Source: Limousia pullorum (lineage in GTDB: Bacteria; Bacillota; Clostridia; Oscillospirales; Acutalibacteraceae). Taken from it: a stretch of DNA of 9,979 bases. Made by a program: the position numbers and the translations under genes. The DNA lies in assembly GCA_018714545.1 (NCBI GenBank), contig DVNG01000062.1:1-9979 (forward strand), read 5' to 3'. The notes below the pieces were generated by a model. It ran no database searches. It worked only from the letters and a program-made list of their open reading frames with translations, and was not told where the DNA came from. Below, piece by piece: positions 6,422 to 9,979 of the stretch (position 1 is its first letter; every line of letters begins with the position of its first letter).

Positions 6422-7611
6422 GTAGGATATACCCCCATAATCGCGTTGGCAGACGCCACTTTGGAATTGAAATCCAAATGAGTATAGATATTAGAGGTCG
6501 TAGAAATATCGCTGTGGCCCAGCCATTCCTGGATTTCTTTCAAGCTGACTCCGTTTGCATACAGCAAACTCGCGCAGCTATGACGGAGATCGTGAAAACG
6601 GATTTTTCGCAGGCCATACTTCTCCAAAACCAGCGGAAAGTGCTGTGTGATATAACCCGGCTTCACAAGTTCGCCAATTTCGTTGACATAGATATATCCT
6701 TCGGCTTCGGTGTGGTAGGACTTGCCGCAGAGCTTTCGGTTTTGCTCCTGTTGGAGTTTTAACCGGTGCAGCAATTCCTCAAAGGGTGGAACCAGCGGCA
6801 ACGTGCGGTAGCTGGACTTGGTTTTGGTACGGTCCTTTTCAATGATCGTACTTTTCCCGTTGAGCGTCACCTGGGTCACGGTATGGCGGATGGTGATGGT
6901 CTTTTTCTTAAAGTCAATAGCGTCCCATTTCAAACCCACGACTTCGCTCCGACGCAACCCGTAGAAAGCCGCCAGTATGACGCCCAGTTCAACCGGATCG
7001 CCGCGCACGATCTGGAATAACTTTTCCAGCTCATGCTCATCGTAAATACTGCCTACAAATTTTTGCTTTTTGGGGCGCTCAATCCGATCCGCCGGATTGC
7101 TCGACAGAAGCCCCGTCTTAAACGCATATTGCAGGGCCTTTCGGATGTTGGCATGGCGGTGGATCACCGTATTGGCCGACACTCCATTTACCTTCATTTC
7201 GTAAGTGTAGTAGTCCTGCAACTGTTTAGGCGTAACCTGCCTCAGCCGAAGCCCTGGATGGTGTTCCTCAAAATAAGGGACAATCCGATTCTTGATACCG
7301 GATGAATAAGCCGCGTAAGTGGTGATTTCCACGCTGGCCTTCATCATTTCCAGCCAATCCAGCAGGAACCGGGTAAAAAGAATGTCCGCAGGGTTGTCGG
7401 TGTATCCTTTTTCCCTTTCCATCTGACGGAGCTGTAGTTCAGCCTCCATCGTGCGGCGCGCCTCCTGAAGCATAGCTTCGGCACGCTTTTTATTGCCCTT
7501 GACGGGCAGCCCTGTGGATTTGGAAGGCGTTTGACGCTTTCCGTTTTCGTCTGTATAACTGAGGACGATATGATAGTATCCTCTTTTTTCGCGCAGATGT
7601 CCTGCAACCAT
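6406..7611 (-). CDS. int: Tyrosine site-specific integrase (Tn916 Int type)
   Basis: Catalyses integration and excision of the element at the tRNA-Leu attachment site. At 401 residues it is close to Tn916 Int (405). An AP2-like arm-DNA-binding N-terminus covers about residues 1-60 (GYYHIVLSYTDENGKRQ), the SAM-like core-binding domain about 75-170, and the catalytic domain about 185-385. All catalytic residues are visible: Arg220 in YGLRRSE, a Lys near 263-265 in RTKTKSSYRTLPL, His340 and Arg343 in HDLRHS, His366 in LGHSD, and nucleophile Tyr376 in IYTHLD. AAAGGAGG stands 9 bases before the ATG. The gene is intact, so the element may be active. It has its own promoter (7666-7694) and lies 98 bases downstream of the excisionase gene. 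Confidence 0.95.
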   Translation of the reverse strand: MVAGHLREKRGYYHIVLSYTDENGKRQTPSKSTGLPVKGNKKRAEAMLQEARRTMEAELQLRQMEREKGYTDNPADILFTRFLLDWLEMMKASVEITTYAAYSSGIKNRIVPYFEEHHPGLRLRQVTPKQLQDYYTYEMKVNGVSANTVIHRHANIRKALQYAFKTGLLSSNPADRIERPKKQKFVGSIYDEHELEKLFQIVRGDPVELGVILAAFYGLRRSEVVGLKWDAIDFKKKTITIRHTVTQVTLNGKSTIIEKDRTKTKSSYRTLPLVPPFEELLHRLKLQQEQNRKLCGKSYHTEAEGYIYVNEIGELVKPGYITQHFPLVLEKYGLRKIRFHDLRHSCASLLYANGVSLKEIQEWLGHSDISTTSNIYTHLDFNSKVASANAIMGVYPTVVHD

Positions 7612-7665
7612 AAAATAAAACCTCCTTTGGTGGTGCAGCGCAATTCATCTGCCGTTGACCCTTTT

Positions 7666-7694
7666 ATTGTAGCAAGAGTTTCTAAACACGGCAA
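7666..7694 (-). promoter_or_regulatory. Promoter for the integrase gene
   Basis: On the minus strand TTGCCG (7689-7694), an exact 17-base spacer and TACAAT (7666-7671) lie in the gap between the excisionase and integrase genes. This would start transcription near 7659, about 50 bases before the integrase ATG. It would let the integrase be expressed without the mazF-excisionase transcript. Confidence 0.65.
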
Positions 7695-7709
7695 ATGTGC
7701 GACGAGGTT

Positions 7710-7928
7710 TTACGCATTGGATTCTTCATTCAAGCCCAAATATTGGAGAATGCTGATTTTGGGAATACGGTAGATTCGCCCGATAGAGAACGACTCGATC
7801 TCGCCTTTTTTAAGAAGCCGGTATCCGGTCTTTAGGCTGATTCCTCCAAGCATTTTACACATTTGGGGAACCGTAACTATATCGGGATATTCCGAAAACA
7901 TAAGCTGATATGCGCTGTCTATGGTCAT
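7710..7928 (-). CDS. Excisionase-like helix-turn-helix DNA-binding protein
   Basis: A 72-residue protein that is essentially one MerR/excisionase-type winged HTH (about residues 16-64). The pattern DIVTVPQMCKMLGGI-SLKTGYRLLKKGEI-ESFSIGRIYRIPKISILQYL matches 'excisionase family' DNA-binding domains. It probably binds the attachment region and steers the integrase towards excision, or regulates the module. AGGAGG is 7 bases before the ATG, inside the end of mazF. Its ATG overlaps the mazF TGA (ATGA, 7925-7928), so the two are probably translationally coupled. An antitoxin-like role for MazF cannot be excluded but the fold is that of an excisionase. Confidence 0.85.
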   Translation of the reverse strand: MTIDSAYQLMFSEYPDIVTVPQMCKMLGGISLKTGYRLLKKGEIESFSIGRIYRIPKISILQYLGLNEESNA

Positions 7929-8461
7929 TTTTCAGCCTCCTGTTTTCTTTTTATCACTTCATAATCAAAACCTGGACGCTGGCCACAGTAGGTGCAGATG
8001 TCCCTTTCCACCCGGCCAGGGTGGAGCCTGCGCAAATAATAAGAGCCTGTGCCGTAGAAGTTATTGGCACAGGCCGGACAAAGGCACATGATTAAGTTTT
8101 TCGGTGTTTCTTCGATCAATCCCACGCTGACTGCCAGGGCGTGGTTGAGCCGGCGGATATGCTGTTCCTCCAGATGTCCGATGTACGTTTCCAGCCGCCT
8201 TTTATCAATGGTGCGGAGCTGCTCCATCAGCACCAGAGAAGGCAGCTCCAAGCCGTTCTCTGCTTTGAGAAGGTAATGGGTAGGCAGCTTGGCCTTGGCG
8301 TCTACTTTGCTGGATATGGCCGCCACAATGACCGTGGGGCTGTGCTTGTTTCCAGTATCATTCTGAATAATCAGGACAGGGCGATAACCTTCCTGTTCGG
8401 AGCCGATCCCCCGTCCCAAATCGGCATAGTACATATCGCCACGATGATATGTTCTGTTCAT
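7925..8461 (-). CDS. PemK/MazF-family protein with C-terminal zinc-ribbon-like extension
   Basis: Residues 5-117 form a MazF/PemK endoribonuclease-type domain: RGDMYYADLG, RPVLIIQND (27-35), the AISSK segment (48-52) and LPSLVLMEQLRTIDKRRL (73-90). The core family cleaves mRNA. The remaining 60 residues are extra. CPAC (128-131) and CTYC (156-159) frame a YYLRRL segment and should bind one zinc ion. MazF toxins are usually about 110-120 residues, so 178 is long. No antitoxin gene lies immediately upstream, only the hairpin-rich region. GGGAGG stands 9 bases before the ATG. Overlap with the excisionase gene suggests a role in element control rather than a free-standing toxin-antitoxin pair. 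Whether it still cleaves RNA is unknown. Confidence 0.88.
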   Translation of the reverse strand: MNRTYHRGDMYYADLGRGIGSEQEGYRPVLIIQNDTGNKHSPTVIVAAISSKVDAKAKLPTHYLLKAENGLELPSLVLMEQLRTIDKRRLETYIGHLEEQHIRRLNHALAVSVGLIEETPKNLIMCLCPACANNFYGTGSYYLRRLHPGRVERDICTYCGQRPGFDYEVIKRKQEAEK

Positions 8462-8486
8462 GGTTTATGACCTCCCTTTGAAATGC

Positions 8487-8966
8487 AGGCGGCTGGTGCC
8501 GCCTATGTAGGAACCGGACAGCAGAATGAATGAAGGCCGGGGAGAGATAAAACAATCCTCTTGTTTTCATTGGCCCATCCTGCTGTACGGCCCATATTTC
8601 AAAGTGTTCCTATTTGTCCTCGACACCCCGGAACACTGCGGGAAGTCATCAAACGGCTGGCAGCTCACCAGCTCCACGGGGAATCTCACCCCTCGCGTGG
8701 TTCTCACGCAACCGCCCCCATTGCCTGCGACGGATCACGGCGGCAAACCGCTTCAACGCTCGGACGTTAGGCTGGACGGGAGTATCGCTCCGCTGCTGGT
8801 CATGGCCGTACCGGGAGCCACCCGGTACTGGCAGCCTGCTGTTTCTCGCTCCTTGCCAGGAAGAACAAACCAAAGACCTACAATTTCTTTTTTCGGTGGT
8901 GTCTCGTTGTTTTCTCCCGGCAGATCGCCGCGCAGCCGCTACCTGGGCTTTGGCTTTCGCCAAAGC
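8487..8966. other. Hairpin-rich non-coding region (candidate structured RNA or transfer/replication origin)
   Basis: About 550 gene-free bases before mazF contain perfect hairpins at 8487-8504 (AGGCGGC stem), 8603-8637 (AGTGTTCC stem with inner TGTC/GACA), 8656-8672 (GCTGG), 8678-8692 (GGGG), 8695-8709 (GCGTG), 8808-8828 (GTACCGGG) and 8947-8966 (GCTTTGGC). Read on the minus strand, the last has a GAAA tetraloop, hinting that the minus strand is the RNA. Long open frames occur on both strands at once, as expected from stop-poor GC-rich DNA, and none has a good ribosome binding site or recognisable domain. As minus-strand RNA it would be the leader of mazF-excisionase. As DNA it could be an oriT or single-strand origin. 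I do not recognise a known family. Confidence 0.6.
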
Positions 8967-8978
8967 AGCGGGAATGTG

Positions 8979-8990
8979 CTTGATGAATGG
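8979..8990 (+). repeat. 12-base direct repeat, copy 1 (copy 2 at 9968-9979)
   Basis: CTTGATGAATGG occurs here and again as the last 12 bases of the window. Sequence to the left of the two copies differs (TGTG versus AACA), so the left boundary of the shared stretch is visible while the right boundary of the second copy is cut off by the window edge. Confidence 0.6.
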
Positions 8991-9021
8991 GTATGCAGTT
9001 TTCAAGGTGCCGTGAGGCCAT

Positions 9022-9064
9022 AAAAAGAACCTCTCACCCTATTTGCCGTTGAGGGTGAGAGGTT
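9022..9064 (-). terminator. Intrinsic terminator after the decayed small gene
   Basis: A perfect 13-bp stem AACCTCTCACCCT/AGGGTGAGAGGTT (9028-9040 with 9052-9064) is followed on the minus strand by CTTTTTA. It stands ten bases after the last stop of the decayed gene at 9074. It would block read-through into mazF, so mazF-excisionase should have a promoter within 8470-9020; I could not find a convincing one. Confidence 0.88.
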
Positions 9065-9073
9065 GCACAACGA

Positions 9074-9217
9074 TTATTCCAAAATTCTTTTAAGTTTTTG
9101 AGGACCTTCATTTTCCGAGCATGAACAGCGTTACGGAAAACGCCAGGGTTCCAGCCATATAATGCCATTTCACAGGTTGTCTTGATATTCCGATACCATG
9201 TCCCTAAGACTTGCCAT
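9074..9217 (-). pseudogene. Remnant of a small mobile-element gene, interrupted by stops
   Basis: A strong ribosome binding site (AAGGAGG, 7 bases before ATG 9217) opens a frame reading MASLRDMVSEYQDNL. It then meets TGA, continues as NGIIWLEPWRFP, meets TAA, and ends at TAA (9074-9076). The opening resembles small proteins of gut Clostridia mobile elements, where Arg followed by NGIAW would be expected, so a CGA-to-TGA change is likely. Everything beyond about 30 codons appears lost. A terminator follows at once. A functional 15-residue leader peptide is possible but less likely. No function can be assigned. Confidence 0.55.
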
Positions 9218-9244
9218 CGGCAGCCCTCCTTTCTGAAAAATGGC

Positions 9245-9279
9245 ATAAGAAAAGCAGGAAACCATCTCTGATTTCCTGC
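9245..9279 (-). terminator. Intrinsic terminator upstream of the decayed gene
   Basis: GCAGGAAA (9254-9261) pairs perfectly with TTTCCTGC (9272-9279) around a 10-base loop, followed on the minus strand by TTTTCTTAT. It lies 35 bases after the orphan reading frame at 9314 and also serves the GNAT gene. Confidence 0.8.
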
Positions 9280-9313
9280 GGGAAGTGTTGCTGTTTGTGT
9301 GGCAGCTATTAAG

Positions 9314-9400
9314 TTAAACGGATTTTGGCGTACTGGGATTTGTTGATTTTTTCTGTTGCGCCCATTTCTTAATGATGTAAAAGTTATACCAGGTTTTTTG
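9314..9400 (-). pseudogene. C-terminal remnant of an unidentified gene overlapping the end of the GNAT gene
   Basis: A 28-codon frame without a start reads QKTWYNFYIIKKWAQQKK and then STNPSTPKSV before TAA. It looks like a natural basic C-terminus. It lies in a different frame from the GNAT gene and overlaps its last codons, beginning right after an in-frame stop in GNAT-type sequence. This suggests a lost gene whose front was replaced by the GNAT cassette. The family is not recognised, and it could be chance. Confidence 0.3.
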
Positions 9401-9878
9401 TTAAACGTGTTCCAATGGTTAAATACGGCTCACCCAAATATTCGCTTTTTTCAACTACATAACCGTTCTTTTGATAAAACGATATGGCGGCCGTATTTTC
9501 CTGAAATGCCCATATAACGATTTCTTGATAACCTCGCTTTTTAGCTTCTTGTTCAGAAAAAGAAATACACTGGCTGCCGATATTATGTCCTTGTGCTTCC
9601 GGCCTTACATAAATACGCCAAATCTCAAAAGCTCCCTTTTTATCCATATCTGCTGTATCACCTATTGATAATAGCGCTAATATCTGGCCTTGTTCTTCCC
9701 AAACATATTCTAACAGCCGTCTTGATTGAAAGTCATGCTTTAATTCCTCTGCGCGTTTTTTACAACCATCTTCATTTAGCAAAAGTGGATTTACATAATC
9801 TGAATATGTCTTTTTCCAATTTGTATTCACTATATCAATCGCTATATTATAATCTTTCTCTGCTAAAGGGCGTATCAT
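9384..9878 (-). CDS. GNAT-family N-acetyltransferase
   Basis: A 164-residue acetyltransferase expected to transfer an acetyl group from acetyl-CoA to an unknown small molecule or protein. The acetyl-CoA pyrophosphate loop is VRPEAQGHNIGSQ (91-103), matching the Q/RxxGxG/A pattern, and ENTAAISFYQKNGY (127-140) is the typical C-terminal strand-helix. IRPLAEKDYNIAIDIV at the start is the usual first strand and helix. GGAGG lies about 9 bases before ATG 9878. Its base composition is clearly more AT-rich than the mobile genes to its left, so it probably has a different origin. Resistance-type activity is possible for a mobile-element GNAT but nothing here identifies the substrate. Confidence 0.88.
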   Translation of the reverse strand: MIRPLAEKDYNIAIDIVNTNWKKTYSDYVNPLLLNEDGCKKRAEELKHDFQSRRLLEYVWEEQGQILALLSIGDTADMDKKGAFEIWRIYVRPEAQGHNIGSQCISFSEQEAKKRGYQEIVIWAFQENTAAISFYQKNGYVVEKSEYLGEPYLTIGTRLTKNLV

Positions 9879-9921
9879 AAATTTGTTCCTCCAACTTGAC
9901 TTCCAATTTGTCGCTGGACTG

Positions 9922-9927
9922 ATTATA
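9922..9927 (-). promoter_or_regulatory. Probable -10 box for the GNAT gene
   Basis: A perfect minus-strand TATAAT lies about 45 bases before the GNAT start codon. No good -35 hexamer is found at 16-18 bases (TATGCT at 17), so the promoter call is tentative. Confidence 0.45.
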
Positions 9928-9967
9928 CCTCATTTAACAAGATAAGCATAGCGGAATTTTGTAAACA

Positions 9968-9979
9968 CTTGATGAATGG
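9968..9979 (+). repeat. 12-base direct repeat, copy 2, cut by the window edge
   Basis: CTTGATGAATGG, identical to 8979-8990. The match runs to the last base of the window, so the true repeat may be longer. Confidence 0.6.

Larger units (their letters stand above)
6008..9979. mobile_element. Integrative element (left end visible, right end outside the window)
   Basis: The left limit is the putative crossover core GGACTCAAAATCC (6008-6020) inside a broken tRNA-Leu. Contents in order are a replacement tRNA-Leu, candidate integrase arm sites, a tyrosine integrase, an excisionase-like protein, a MazF-family protein, a hairpin-rich non-coding region, remnants of two small genes and a GNAT gene. 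GC content rises by eye over about 6420-9020 compared with the purine operon, then falls sharply over the GNAT gene. No relaxase or conjugation gene is in view, so whether it is an ICE, a mobilizable element or a prophage is unknown. It is also uncertain whether the GNAT gene belongs to the same element. Confidence 0.6.

Noticed and set aside
6148..6762. A 204-codon plus-strand frame through the tRNA and integrase
   Set aside because: It reads through the tRNA-Leu, its terminator and the antisense of a clear integrase gene.
6316..7723. A 13-base match TACGCATTGGATT at 6316-6328 and 7711-7723 (end of the excisionase gene)
   Set aside because: One 13-base match is about what chance gives in 10 kb, and flanking similarity is weak.
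8526..9023. Long open frames on both strands (up to 165 codons on plus, 118 on minus) over the hairpin-rich region
   Set aside because: They overlap each other on both strands, lack good ribosome binding sites and recognisable motifs, and lie over perfect hairpins; stop-poor GC-rich sequence explains them.
9034..9246. A 70-codon minus-strand frame beginning MPFFRKEGCRW
   Set aside because: Its start overlaps the terminator arm region and it runs through the next terminator stem; the other frame, starting at 9217 behind AAGGAGG, fits better even though it is broken.
1..9979. CRISPR array
   Set aside because: No set of regularly spaced direct repeats was seen anywhere in the window.

Overview
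The window looks like a chromosome segment from a Clostridia-type Bacillota, probably a gut commensal. The reasons are the strong AGGAGG-type ribosome binding sites, moderate-to-low GC housekeeping genes, an ECF-like sigma factor of a Clostridia type, a PurA of an unusual sequence type, and an integrase/excisionase/MazF module of the kind common in gut Clostridia. No species can be named from the sequence alone.

Left part (1-5978), all genes on the minus strand. An ECF-like sigma factor gene ends at base 1. A 354-base gap follows, holding a palindromic REP-like element and the operon terminator. Then comes a nucleotide operon, read right to left: purC, purB, purA, rpiB, upp. A TTGCTT-17-TATAAT promoter lies before purC and an intrinsic terminator lies after upp. 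PurC makes SAICAR and PurB cleaves it. PurA and PurB convert IMP to AMP. RpiB feeds ribose-5-phosphate towards PRPP, and Upp spends PRPP to salvage uracil.

Middle (5931-6421): a tRNA-Leu locus that has been split. A good promoter leads into the 5' half of a tRNA-Leu(CAA), which stops being tRNA just after the anticodon loop. An intact, self-consistent tRNA-Leu(CAA) starts exactly 190 bases further on and is followed by its own terminator. Paired inverted ATGGACCTCC-like sites lie on both sides of the intact tRNA. The best reading is the left attachment end of an integrative element that entered a host tRNA-Leu in its anticodon loop and carries a replacement tRNA.

Right part (6406-9979): the element. 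On the minus strand it has a MazF-family protein with an added zinc-ribbon tail, an excisionase-like HTH protein overlapping it by four bases, and a Tn916-type tyrosine integrase with a promoter of its own. Upstream of mazF is about 550 bases with no credible gene but a dense series of perfect hairpins, a candidate structured RNA or transfer/replication origin. Beyond it are two terminators, remains of two small mobile-element genes, and a low-GC GNAT acetyltransferase gene. The final 12 bases of the window repeat 12 bases from the edge of the structured region, so more of that sequence may continue beyond the window. The right end of the element is not in view.
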